Shown here: positions 32,982 to 45,414 of the stretch, piece after piece
Numbering within the stretch: position 1 is the stretch's first letter
How the letters are laid out: the number at the start of each line of letters is the position of its first letter
Source of the DNA: Pseudisothecium myosuroides
Taxonomy: Eukaryota > Streptophyta > Bryopsida > Hypnales > Lembophyllaceae
Direction: 5' to 3'
DNA: 64,000 nucleotides
Assembly (NCBI GenBank): GCA_951799445.1
Contig: OX637295.1
Location: 24,800,001 to 24,864,000 of the forward strand
Translations under genes and position numbers: made by a program
Notes under the pieces: generated by a model
What the model was told of the DNA's origin: nothing
Database searches by the model: none
What the model saw: only the letters and a program-made list of their open reading frames with translations

Positions 32982-33949
32982 TACTAAGAATTTGCAAAAA
33001 TTGTAAAGTCGTGCAAGTATATGATGTATGCAAAAATACTTAGAGCAACTATGCATTGAATTAAGTAGTGTGGGATACCATTCTTAGTGCAAATACCCTC
33101 ATTGGAAAAATATTCTTATAGAAATATTGTTTGGACAAAATAATTAGACCAAAAATAGTGCGTGAAAAGGTGAAGAGTTTAGAGGATGGGTTGAAACTTC
33201 TCAATTACTGTACAACATTTTACTTATAGCAAAGGGGCCCATTCAATGGTGTGATTAGTATCATTCACATGCTTCTGCACAAACTAAACTTCAAGAACTA
33301 TGAGCATAGTAGTAAGTTTAGAATATTGTAGAGAAAGCTTGTTGAGCACCCTCTGAATTGGTATGAAAGAACTGCTTGCACCGTTTTCTGCAAAGTTGAA
33401 CTGAATGTGATCCAAGGCAATGAGGCATTTTCTTCACATGTAGGTGTATCAGGGCTTTAATTTTTCTTGATTTGCTCTAATTGACATGACTTCACTCTAT
33501 TTGGCATCATTCTCAATTAAAGTGCCATGCTACTAAAAAATGTTGGAGTGTTTTACCCCTGGGCAATGGTGACACACAGACGGCCAAAGTGAGTTCAACT
33601 CGAACATACAGTAAAATCAGATCGCTTGTTCGAAGTAAAAGCTATAAACACTCAAAATTTCAATCCTCGATACCTAGTTTGTGAAAAATGGATAGCCTAG
33701 TTCTGTGCATGCCGGATACCGGGAGTTTAAATGTCACGGGATAATTCAATCCACTGTGTCAGTAGGTCGTCAAGCTCTAGTCACTTTAAAAAAAAATTGT
33801 GAACAAATCTTACAAGGGCAATGCACCAAAAAATCTATCTGAAGGTCAATGACAATATCATTTTTCAAGAATTATTCTTCATTGGAGAGTTGGAGTATCA
33901 CCAAAAAACATGCTTGTCTGGTTCAACTGATGCTTCAGGTTTAGAAATG
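32982..33949. other. Intergenic, 3' of the SRF-like pseudogene
   Basis: AT-rich with no gene recognised. It probably contains the 3' untranslated region of the minus-strand kinase gene at its right end. Confidence 0.3.
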
Positions 33950-36224
33950 TCAAATTGAAGAGTCTGAGGGATCATGCCCACCCAAACTCTCGGTTGATGC
34001 TCCCAAGTCGGGGTCACCCGATCTGCGTTTGTTGAAGCTCATGAGTCGTACAAGAGCTTGCGTTATTTCGGACATTCCAGGACGAAATTCAGGCTCCGGC
34101 TGTATCATTCAAGTGCCAAGAGTCTTAGCAATGCTTTCGAGCAGTTTCAGCTTCCTACAATTAAAATTTAGATTCTTTGAGTGGATTGGACTCTAATCAT
34201 GACTAGATTCTAAACTAGTTTGATTCAACACGACAATTTCATTTTCAAAATAGAACATTTTTCACTCAACCCCTGCCTGTGATTAGATTGTCAGTAAGGA
34301 TATGAACGGAGGAATGAACTTGATGTTCACCTGTACATAGAGGGTGATGATATCAGCAAAGCGAGAAAGGGACTTTGCAGGATACATTCCACTCAATGCA
34401 GGGTCGACCATCTTGGCCAATGCATCAATGTCATGTAGTTGTGGCGTAGCCCATCGTACTAATGATTGCTCAGCTCTTAACCTTGCACTGCATGAAGAGA
34501 GGAAGGCCAACATAGTTCTTGATTAATTAGTTAATCAGTAACTCCTAATCATTGAGCTAGAGACATACATTCACGGAAACATACTCATATGAATCTAGAC
34601 TTCAAGGGAGTGGGTCATTTCATGCACAATTAACATTAAATTGATAGAAGTTGAGAGAATCGGAGTATCAACCTGTCCAACGGCTTGCGACCAGTCAAAA
34701 GTTCGAGCATGGCCACACCAAAGTGTGAGTGTTTCTAACTCCATCCTTGAGTCAGAAAGTTACACACGGGCTCTAGCGGCTGTTTTGTTGGAGATTCACT
34801 CCTAATTGGATGTTCCTACATAAGTGTTCGTCTTCCAAGCAATGGACACTTTTTGTGACTGATAATCCCGTAAAATTCCACTAATTCTAAGAGAAGCTAT
34901 GGGTTAATTAATTAAAGGTTACGGTTAGGTAAAAAACAAAGAAAGAAAACAAAATCTAATCTAACTAAAATTGTATCTAAGTAGCCTTTTAGAATATAAT
35001 TTTTCCTTCCCAGAATGGTGAAGAAAACTAGATTCCAAGATTCCTAGCAAAAGTTACCATGAGGTACATTCGGCCCCTTAGTTGTGCTAACCTTCATCCA
35101 CTAATCTAAAATAACAAATCAATCCAAAATAATTCTAAATTCTAAGGTTAAGTTATTAGTTCCTTTGAGTTACGGATTTTTAAGACTAATCGGAATTTTG
35201 ACCTAATTGGATGTTTTTCATCCAAAATTGGTCTCAAACTTCATCCAACCTTTTATCCTTCAAAAATAAAGTATTTCCAGAAGTAAAAAGGGATTTTGGA
35301 ATCTTTATAGATTCTTTATTTGATTCCTACCTAAAAGATTCCTTAAAGATTCCTTTGGATGAAAATCTTAAATTATCATCCAATGGGGGTTATAGTTAAT
35401 TATTAGTAATTCTCGTTATTGGGTTAAGTTTTAAGTATGATTTGTTTTTATAACCTTTAAATTACTTATTAGGTTCTAAATCTAACTTAAACTCTAAAAT
35501 TCTAATCTAAAAACTAACTTCTAATAGCAAAGATTCTAACTTCAATTTGAAAACAAAAACAAAGCAAAAGCAAAGGATAAAATTAACATACCTCTGGGTC
35601 CATAGTCCCGTCATCGCAGATTACTAGCATAATGGTCTCAAGGTAGCCGTCGTCCTCCATCATGTGTGCTTCTCCTGCTGGATGAGAGTTGGTGTCAAAA
35701 TGTGTGGAAATCTCTTTCCTACATCCTCTCTGACTAAATTCCTACAATTAAAAGGGTTAGTGTACGTTTTTAACTTAATTCCTTTTAGTTTAGGAATTTA
35801 TGTTAAATTCTAATGGTTTTTAGTTGATTTTAAAATAACTCTTTGAATTAAAATAACTTCAAGGCCCTATTTCCAACCACCTTGAATATTTGTTTTAATG
35901 GAGAATTAATTTAAAAGATTAATATCTTTCCAATTTACTAATATTCCAATGAATAGTCAATTTTATTTGTTATTCATTAGTTTATTATTTTGTTTGGATT
36001 AATCTATTATTTTTGTTGACTTTTTGTCTTTTCCTATTTGGCTTATTAGGCCAATAAAACAAAACCCAAGTCAACAAGACCAACTAATTCCTTCCAAAAA
36101 TACTAATTGATAGAAAAAAAAAAAAATTCTTCAATAGTAAAAGGAATAAAACCTAAGAACTATTCCAAATGAATAGTAGATGAATAGTAAAGAAAGAATA
36201 AAAACAAAAAACAATTTGTCTCAA

Positions 36225-36370
36225 ATGAATAGTAGATGAATAGTAACGGAATAAAAACCAAAACAAATCTAAAATGAATAGTAGATGAATAGTAACGGAA
36301 TAAAAACCAAAACAAATCTAAAATGAATAGTAAAAGCACAACAAAACAAAACAAAATGAATAGAAAAATA
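36225..36370. repeat. 49-bp direct repeats rich in ATGAATAGTAGATGAATAGT
   Basis: Two perfect 49-bp units start at 36225 and 36274, with a partial third from 36323 and looser copies on both sides, all inside the 4.87-kb insertion. The motif ATGAATAGTA recurs throughout 36160-36440. Confidence 0.65.
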
Positions 36371-37460
36371 ATAAAAAATCCCGCCAAATCCAAAATGAAT
36401 AGTGAAAAACAAAACAACAAGCACACGTGAATAGTTAGATTCTTTAGGAAAACTAGTTTTTTAATCTAATTATTTCCAAGCCGCCACTTCGTCTTCTTTA
36501 AGTGGTTTTCTTCTTCAAGTTTAGTTGTCAATTGTTGTTGTGGCTATGGAGTTTGAGTTGAGAGCGTGAGTGTTTGAAGTGAGTTGAATTTGTAGTTGTC
36601 GAACCAAAATTTGTAAGACAAAAAATCAAAATGGTTTGGTGTGGCGAGCAACGGCCTAACCTTAAGTATGTGATTTTTTGTCAATGGTTTTTCTCAAATT
36701 TTGGTGTGAGTTGTCCAAGATAATTTGGACTTGGACTCCCTGGACAACCCCTTGCGACCTCCCAGTCCCGGTTGCGGCCTTCCCAACGCTCCCCAGACTC
36801 CCGTACTCAGGTTCCCCCGGGACTTGACACGTGGTAGGCTCTTGCCGCCCCTTATGAGACCCCTTCTTGACTGGTCCTCTTGCCCGTGCTGCTCCGGTTC
36901 TGGTTTTTCTGGTTCTGGTTTTAAAAAAAAATTAAATTGGTTCTAATTAGACTGAATTGATCTAAATTACTAACTAACTAGATGTTTTGGGATGACAAGG
37001 CAAAGCAAAATTAAACTAAATATGATTTTGAGGTTTTTTGAGATAACAAGGCAAACAAAACTAAATGAAGGGCTAAACTAACAACTAAAGGTTTGGAGAG
37101 TTTCCTACTAGAGCAACTAAACTAAACAAAAGGTTTTTAGGATTTTTGGGATAATAAGGCAAACAAACTAAATGAAGGTCTTTTGGGATAATCTAAACAT
37201 CTAACTAACTAAACTATGGCAAGGATTAACTAACAACAAGAATTCAAACTTGGTAATGGTAGCAAAAGCAAAATGAGCAAATCTCGGCGGAAAAAAGGAA
37301 CCTCTTGATGTGGAGTTTTGGCTTAAATAGACCCACAACCAAGGGTATTTTCCAAGTTTTTCCCTTCAAGGTAAATTGTTTTAGGTCAAAGCTTTGCCGT
37401 GAGGGGCAACCCCAGGCTAAACTCGTCAATTATAGTTCCAAGTGGCTGCAAAAATGTCTT

Positions 37461-37600
37461 AATTCTTAAAGGAGGTACACATGAAAGTGTCTAAACCGAA
37501 CATTAAGGACTAAAATAATTTCCAAGGTATCAGATGGTTTTAATTCCTAATTGAGGTACACATGAAAGTGTTTAAACTGAAAATTAGGAATCAAGTCAAA
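37461..37600. repeat. Imperfect 81-bp duplication
   Basis: The phrase GAGGTACACATGAAAGTGT occurs at about 37472 and 37553 within similar surroundings (AATTC-TAA before it, TTAGGA-like sequence after it), indicating two diverged tandem copies inside the insertion. Confidence 0.5.
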
Positions 37601-40600
37601 CCAAACTTTGTTATACAACGAAGTTTGGCCGGTATTTTGAGTGTTGGAATCTTTTGGCAAAGACTAGCTTTACCGCCTTAAGAATTCTTAACTCAATAGC
37701 TGTTTCAAACATAAGATTGGTACATCAACAAGATAGGCAAGTTTTGGAGGGATGAGACCTCCCAAAAGTGTGATTTTAGTGTGGTTATGATGGTTTAAAA
37801 GGGAACCCCAAGTCCTTCAACCAAATCCTCCACTAAAAGAAAGAAAAACAAGAAAAATGAGCAAAGATGACCAAAATTTGGTCTAGCTAATTGCTTCCGA
37901 CAAAGCCGGTAAACAAATTGAACAAGAAAAGAGAGTGTTTGTACTCCGACAGAGTGTTGGTAGGCAGACAATGAAACAAAAGGGGTATGAAAAACTTTGC
38001 GGGAAGGCCTTATGTACTTGCTAGAAGGCCCCACCACTTAGTTTACCATGAGATATTTGGTCTTTTTACTCAAAAACTACCCTAAGCTAAATTCTAAACT
38101 ACCCTAAGATATTTCCTAAATAATCTTTGTTTAATCTTTAGAATTTTCTAGAACAAGCCTTAATTAGAAAGGAAATCTTGTCCAAAATAAAATCTAAGAT
38201 TTTCCCAAAGATATTTAAGAAATTAACTATTTTGACTTTGAGATATTTTGCAAATAATCCTAGGATATTTCCATATATTCTTAATTTAATCTAAATTGGC
38301 TTTTAAAGGAAAGATTTGAAATCTTAACTAAATCCAATCTTCGGCTTTCATCAAGATATTTTGTGAAATAACTTTGAATTACCGCTAATTACTCTTAAAA
38401 AGTCAACGTTACGGCTGAACTCTTCCTATCTTCTTGAGAACAACTCCAAATTGAAAACTAACTGCGCCATTGCGTTCAGAAGACCCTGATTAGTCTTGGT
38501 AATTCTCGATCCCCGACTTCCAGGCTGTAAATACTCGTAAAAACCACTAACGATAATTTCAAAGAAAAGTCAAAATCCCAACTAATGGAATTTGAATTTC
38601 CTGAGAAAATTGATTAGCTAGGGTTGCCTGGAAGGTTTGTGAGAGTAAGAAAACATTCCTTATTTGCGACATTCAGACACCGTGAGCTCTTGGTTTGTCG
38701 GTCAACCCGCCGCCATGTTATAAATTCTTGTTAAATTCGATGTCGTTGTTGATTATGGTACTTTTGACTATCGGAAAGCCCTCAAATTTGACTGGTCGTT
38801 TATTTTATATATAAAATTTTAATCTAATTTTTAGTGAGATTTTACCGCACTCTAAGTAATTTCTATGAATTTACCATCAGTTTCAAAGGCGGTTGACTTC
38901 CCATGAAGTCATCGTGGAGTTTTGTAAAATCCCGAAACTTTTGGATAATCTTCTAAGAAGTGTCTAAAAGTTAAGGGCAAAACCAAACCTCCAATAAGGA
39001 TGCTAAATTTAGCAGTTCCTTAATAATTTTCGTCCGAGGGGGAAATTAATCTGGTACCCGGGGTTTGTCGTGGATGATTAGCTCCGTTGTTGACCTCTTG
39101 GCATGCTTTTACCCTAAAAGCACCTTTCTGTAAGCTCCAATCACCTCGTCCTTCTTCTACTTTGCATTCTGGTTCGTATTCTTCAACATTTGCAGGTTTT
39201 CACATAACTAGCCCAAATTCCACATGAATTGGATCTAGATACTTCTAAACTTGAACATAGACTCTTATGATTCAGCCAGGCTGTCACATGTGTTCACATG
39301 TTGAGTTTTACATGGACAGGACACTAGAACTGGCTAATTCTCACCTCCTCACATTTCTCTAATATGTAAATATGGACTCTTAAATACTAAACTAAGAACT
39401 AAATATAGAAAAGCAGAGTATTTTGTGCTTTCCATGATTTTAGGGCAATCCCTCACTAATCTAGTAGGGACTTCTACCAAACTCCTCTCAACTACTAATT
39501 CATACTATTTTGCATGAATTTATACTAAAAACTAACAATAAATCGTGAAAAATAAACCTAGAGCTCTAAGTGCTAACTTGAGGGCTCACACAAAACCGCA
39601 CATGTCGCTCTTTACAGTGTAGATGCCAGACATCGCATACTTAGGGACACTATATCCAAATGATCTCAGCATTTGAGTTGACACCTGTTTGACCAGAAGC
39701 GTTCAACGTACATTTATAGAACTAGAGTATGGTAGGCAAGCTTTTAATTGCAAAAAGTATTCTTGCAAGGAATTGTATGAATTGAGCACTCTCAACATTA
39801 GCTAGACTTGGAAAATTTGGCCTGCAACGTATATACATATCCGTAACAGCAATCTCTTCTAAAGGAAATTTAAAGTACAACTTAAACGCAAAAAATAAAA
39901 CTTCTCCCAAGCAGATACTAAAGCTGATGCAAACCTGTCGATCAGAACCGAGGGGCGTAAGGGCTGCAATTCCGCAGTCTATAAGGAAAGGGTTTAGCTC
40001 ATCGTCCAACAACAAATTTGCAGATTTGAAGTTTCGGTGGACGACAGCAGGAATACATACTTCGTGCAGGTATCTGCAATACGTTCCACAAAAAAAATTA
40101 AATAATGGATATCGGTGATGGAACCCATATGCTGGGAATCCAAAGTCAGCACCTTGTGTCAACACCTTGCTGCAAATGTGCAATTAGCTACTGCATCAAT
40201 GGTTTCATTGCCACCTCTAACTGAATTGTAGTGTTAACCAGATATAGTTATCCAACTAGAAGGATCCCGCTTAAACAAGACAGTAGCACCAAGTCATTCA
40301 AGGTTTTCGAAACTCACTCGAGGGTGCGAGCAGTTCCAAGAGCAATCTTTACTCGTGCGTTCCACGTCAGGCGTTTCATGTTTTCATCGTTGGTATGAAG
40401 CATATCATTGAGCGTTCCACAATTTACATACTCATATACCAGCAATTGTTGTCCATGCTCAGCACAATAACCAACTAACTCAGTAATATTTCCATGTCGT
40501 AATCTAGCCATACCAGATAATACCCCAAGGAAGTCTTTCTCGTTTTGAACTACTGGTGATGAAGAATTCAGCTTCTTCACTGCATATACTTGACCACAAA

Positions 40601-43600
40601 GCACAGCCCAAACGAAACTTAAGATGCAAGATAGTGTATTGCCAGGTGAAGTCAAAAAGGAAAGCTATGCTTGTTACGTTGAAAGGAAAGCCGAAGTGAA
40701 TTTCAAAATTGCAAAGGACAAGCTGTGTCCTACGCTCCGCTCGCATATCTATTCTGCCATCATTTAAGTCTCAACAATTCATACATCACTCAAATCATTA
40801 GTAATCACCTGGCCATCAAAAAATTATCCTCGATATACTCGACCCAAAGATCCTTCTCCAAAGAGATTTTCTTGCGCAAAACTGTTGGTGGCGGTCTGAA
40901 GATTTGCCACAGAAAATGCAATAGCCGGAACCACAGCCCTTGCAGACCTAGCTAGTGGTGATCTACTGGGAGGGGGTCTAGTAGAACCGCTCTCACCAAC
41001 CCTCTTGAAAAATGGGGGTGCCTTGAGATCCTGCGCCTTTAGTAGAGACTGTGGAGAGTCATCTTTTCCCATTTCTCGTGGACCTACAATCTTTTCACTG
41101 GAGACGGGAAATAAACCTGACAAAAATTGCCCACATCGAATACGAAAAATTACACAAGCATCCTCAAAATTCATTCCCCCAACTACAAGTTGCGAACGTG
41201 GTTGAAGAGAGCTGTTCTAAGAAATTGTCTAGTACATGTATTCCATAATTATGTAGATCTTTGCATCAAAGTAACCCCCTAGATCTCTGAGATCCAGAGA
41301 ATAAGCACACAAAAGTTCTCACCTTTTTCTCCTGACTTCTGATTCGAATGCAATGATTTCTCTACGAAATTAAAATCAAACATCAACTTCTCTAAATTCC
41401 TTGAAAATTGAAAATTGCAGAGACGCTTATGATGGAAATGATGAAACTTAGTAACTTCATATATATAAACTCTTGATATGGTAGTACAGCAAAAACGGTC
41501 AACTTCAAGTGTTCTTTCTTTCTTTAGCAATTAAACTCAGCACTTTGAAATACTCCTTACCGAGGAACAACAGCTTTCCACTTCATAAAAATTAAATCAA
41601 CCAACCGCAAAAAATGCTATTTTTCAATAGAGAGGATATTTACTACAAAATTCAAATTGTAGCATTTTAATTTTCACCAATGCGTATCAACAATACCTGT
41701 GGAAACTTGTGGGATAAGTGGGCGTCGCCATGGGCGTCTACGACTTGCATTGTCTCCTTGGCCTCTATTTCCACGTTGTCTCCGCGAAAAATAATAAAGA
41801 CATAGAACAACAACAACTCCTAAAAGAAAAATCACAACTGTGACACCAGCAATTCGTCCACCAGTCCAAAATCCATTGATCCCTGACGACGATAGGGGGC
41901 TCTGTGGCCTTTGTAGAGGCGGTGGGGGTATTCCCTTGGGAGGAGGTGATTGTCTTGGTGGAGGTGGAAGTAGTAAAAATGGAGAAAGTGGAGGTGGAGT
42001 AATTGGAGAAGGAGGTGGTGGCGGTGGTGGGGGTGGGGGTGCATTGCTGAAGTTATTACCGCCAATCCTGTAAGAATTGAACAAGATTAGAATCAAGTGT
42101 GTATGTTATAGACTGACAACTGATCGAAGAAACCTGAAGGACCAGTTCGTCGTTCTTTTATTGAGTGGAGCCAGCGCTACAGAACGCAATTTCTGATAGA
42201 CGTACAAAGTTCTGAGGAGAATCTTTCAAATGAAATACACCAAGATTTTTCACATGCATGGCAATATTCATACCTCAAGTTGTGTGGGTTGATATTTGGT
42301 GGAAGCCAACCTGTAAATCTATTGTTTTGAAGATTTCTGCAAATCAAACCAATACTATCTAAATAATCCTCTCCTAAATAATCTTATAATATGTAGGTGA
42401 ATCACAAATTTTCATCCTAGAACGATGAAATAAAGACTACCAATTCTTGCATGCGAAAGAAGGTGCACAACGTTACTCCACTGGTAACTACAACACATTA
42501 TGATTCAAGAAATACGCGGCAATTGATTTTCTTGGCATGCACATGCACCACAACCCCTGTTCTACATAAAATTCTGTTGGCCCAGAAGCATGAATCACAT
42601 CACATGCATCATATGCTATTAGATCGGCTGTCTAAAACTGCAATTGAATAATTTTTGGTGAAACAGCCAATTCTGAAGACCTAATTTGCAATTGATTTTA
42701 CTACAAACATTTGATGTACAAGAATGACTTTGGAACTGTTTCTTGAGGAAAAGGCACATTTCCTCACAATATATGATTGCTTGACCTCTGGGATGAAGGA
42801 TGAATTGATCTCTGGGAATTCTAAGAGATAGTGAATTCACTGCACTGAATTAACTCCTTTAGTTAGCGCGTGAATCCTTTCTTGAAAGTTTGCATATTTT
42901 TGCCTACATCTTTATAAATATATATAATTTACCTCAATTTCATCAAATTCATCATACGGAAAGTATTTTGTTTAAAAATTCAAGCATTGGTTTGGATGAA
43001 TGAGAAGTTCTGTGATAAAAAAAAGCCCCTGGAACCTCTCTGTTAATTGTCCAGATTTTGGACGTCGGAGCGGAGCGGTAAGGGACTGACACGTCTTCTT
43101 TTAAATTACAAAATTCAAGCAAGCATGGGAGAATACTTACAAGCGCTGCAGTTTTGTCAGGTTTGACATAGACAGAGGCAAATTGCCACTTAGCTGATTG
43201 TCTTCCACATCCCTAAATAATGCACCAACAAAGAATTAAGGTAGGATAATAAGATTCTTCAGTACGATACTACGAGGACACCAAAACAAGAATCATATTA
43301 TCATTTTACACTAGAAATATCACTGGCTATTGTAAGTGAGGACAGACGAGACGCACTCATAAGTGAAATTGTACATTACTTGAGGCTTACAGAGATACAA
43401 GACCAGACAAATCCCCAATCGATCCTGGAAGAAGGCCAGTCAATTCATTGAAGGAAATATCTGCGCCATCAGAATTATACACGTTGTCAGGAGGCATCTC
43501 TAGTATACACCATTTGAATGCATAAAATTTACAAGCTTGAAATTCTAAAATATTCAAGCTGTGTTCCTATTTTGGAAGCGTGTTTAGCCAGTCCAACAGC

Positions 43601-45414
43601 AGAAGATACAACTTTCAGAAAAAAAAACCTAGTCTGTATCACTAATTAATGGAAATCAATTTCTGATGTCCCATGTGGTTGGTCATATTTTGAACAAGTA
43701 CAGATAGTTAGCAGCATCTATTCCATACATTTATGTAAAGATGGGATATTGAATACTGAAGAAATTGATATGTCGACATAGTAAATGGGAAAGAGAATTT
43801 TCACTGTAGTAGAAATATAGGAAAAGACTTACAATGCTTTTAAAGCCTTAAGCTTCGTCCACACGTCTGGAACACCATTTTGGAGTTTATTACGACTCAA
43901 GTTTCTGTAGCAAAGGAGCAGCGTCATAAACAGTGAGAAGACTTCAAAGGCAGTTTTCGCAACTCCAAAGGATATATACGAGTCGTCGTTACTAAAGCCA
44001 ACAAAATGCTGGCAAAGTTTAGTTAGAGATTTACAAATCTGTCAAGTTTGTCAATTCCTGGAGTGAGTAAGGAATGTTGCTTGTAATTGCATTCCCTTCA
44101 AGATTCCTGTTTAAAACAAGAGTAACGAGTCATGTTTTTTTCTTTCCGTGGAGAGTCATTTGAATTAAGAGTAACTTACTGTAGATTAAAGAAACCAAAA
44201 AATTTGATAAATATCAAACACTTAAAATAAATACAGAGGAAGCTGTTGAAACTATGGTACGCAAAGAATGAGTCATACATCTGCCGAACAAGTAGAAACA
44301 ACTGATTAGGCATGTTGCCTTGAATGTTGTTGGCGCTCACATCACTGAATCAATAATCCACACAGTCACACTTTAGTGCTAATGCAACACTGCTCATATG
44401 AGGAATAATCTTAACAGAAAAAAGGCTATGCCAAACATATTTCACTCTTACCTAACTCTTATATATCTGTAGTAGCAAAAGGAGTGAATGTAAGTGTCTG
44501 ACTGGTCTAGTAGTATAAGTTGGCACCTACAATATTAATATCCATTGAAGTCCGGAGATTGAGGACCCGAGATTTCCAATCAGCCCCTTCTGATTCAAGT
44601 ACTTGAAATGAATCAGAGGTTAATGGAGCTGATTAATCTGCGTATGATTCTTCTTGTATCTATTCAGAGTTATTTCCTGAAAACTAGTGAAGTTATTCTG
44701 CAAGCTTATAACGAAAACTATTGACTGATGCAAAGTAGTGTCTACTTTAGCATTCTTGTATAAATTCTGGTTACAGCAAGCGATAGGGGTGAGTTTAGAC
44801 AATAGATTATGATTGAGTAGAAAGTGTACATATAGCTCTGTCACATTGGAACCTGAGCAGACCACACCTAACCAGCCAAAACCACATGGATCACCTCCAA
44901 TTGCATTCCACAGGGTCAGTTGCAAAGGTTCTTCTAAGGAAATATATAGTGAGTTCAGTGCGGCCACTGCAGGAATATTTGGACATCAATGAAAGCTTTA
45001 AATACGATCAGACTCCAACTTTGGAAGCAGCTGCAGCTGCAACTGCCTCTGAAGTCCAATCTCGCCAAACTTTCGCTTTGTAACCGAGTAACTAATAGGA
45101 CCAACACGAGTAATAATGCCTAGAGTAAGTCAGCAACAACTCCACGATGTAATAAATTTGTGCATCAGAGTTGACTTCATATATTTTGTAGCATTGCATA
45201 TGCAAAAATTTGTAAAAATATGCAATGCTGCTAATTTCGGAAAGAAAGGAGCTCTAGTGCATGTAGTAATAATTTTCAGCAACAATACAACCATATGAAG
45301 GGGCGACGTACCATCCTTTGGATCTATAATTCCTTGAATAAGTTTGAGCAATGATATCGCTATGGTAACCACCAGCTTAAGCTCGAGAAATCTCCACGCC
45401 ATAATTATCGGCAA

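Larger units (their letters stand above)
34724..39590. mobile_element. 4.87-kb insertion splitting the SRF kinase exon
   Basis: It begins TGTGAGTG and ends GGGCTCACA, flanked by CAAAG (34719-34723) and CAAAA (39591-39595), a 5-bp target duplication with one difference. Removing insert and duplication restores a continuous reading frame across the kinase exon (CGF|GVAMLELL). The TG...CA ends and 5-bp duplication are typical of LTR retroelements, but I find neither long direct repeats nor gag/pol frames, so the class is unresolved: a long solo LTR, a decayed or non-autonomous retroelement, or a short-TIR DNA element. The only protein-like patch is a short minus-strand segment at about 35592-35663. 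Confidence 0.75.
33950..45414 (-). pseudogene. STRUBBELIG-receptor-family (SRF) LRR receptor kinase, disrupted
   Basis: Minus-strand exons: 45402 (or 45414)-45312 signal peptide; about 44970-44850 N-cap with GGDPCGFGWLGVVCSG; LRR exons near 44600-44531, 44344-44279, 44106-44035, 43904-43833, about 43460-43391 and 43212-43141; 42336-42274; 42067-41697, proline-rich then membrane span (GVTVVIFLLGVVVVLCLYYF); kinase exons 41116-40809, about 40602-40318, 40073-39935, 39684-39591 joined with 34718-34673, 34487-34331 and 34099-33950. SRF hallmarks are [29 protein letters not shown] (HRN for HRD), DCG for DFG and [15 protein letters not shown]. Lesions: TAA at 40824-40826 in the glycine-loop exon, an acceptor that is one base off before VYAVKK, a two-base phase conflict at the LRR exon near 43460, loss of the APE motif (VPK), and a 4.87-kb insertion in the activation-segment exon. 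SRF proteins are atypical plasma-membrane kinases in tissue patterning. Confidence 0.8.

Noticed and set aside
34724..39590. Reading the 4.87-kb segment as an ordinary long intron
   Set aside because: There is no AG acceptor at its 3' border (reading the gene), the exon is normally undivided in SRF genes, and a 5-bp flanking duplication is present.
41840..42073. Plus-strand glycine-rich frame
   Set aside because: It is antisense to the proline-rich juxtamembrane exon of the SRF-like gene.
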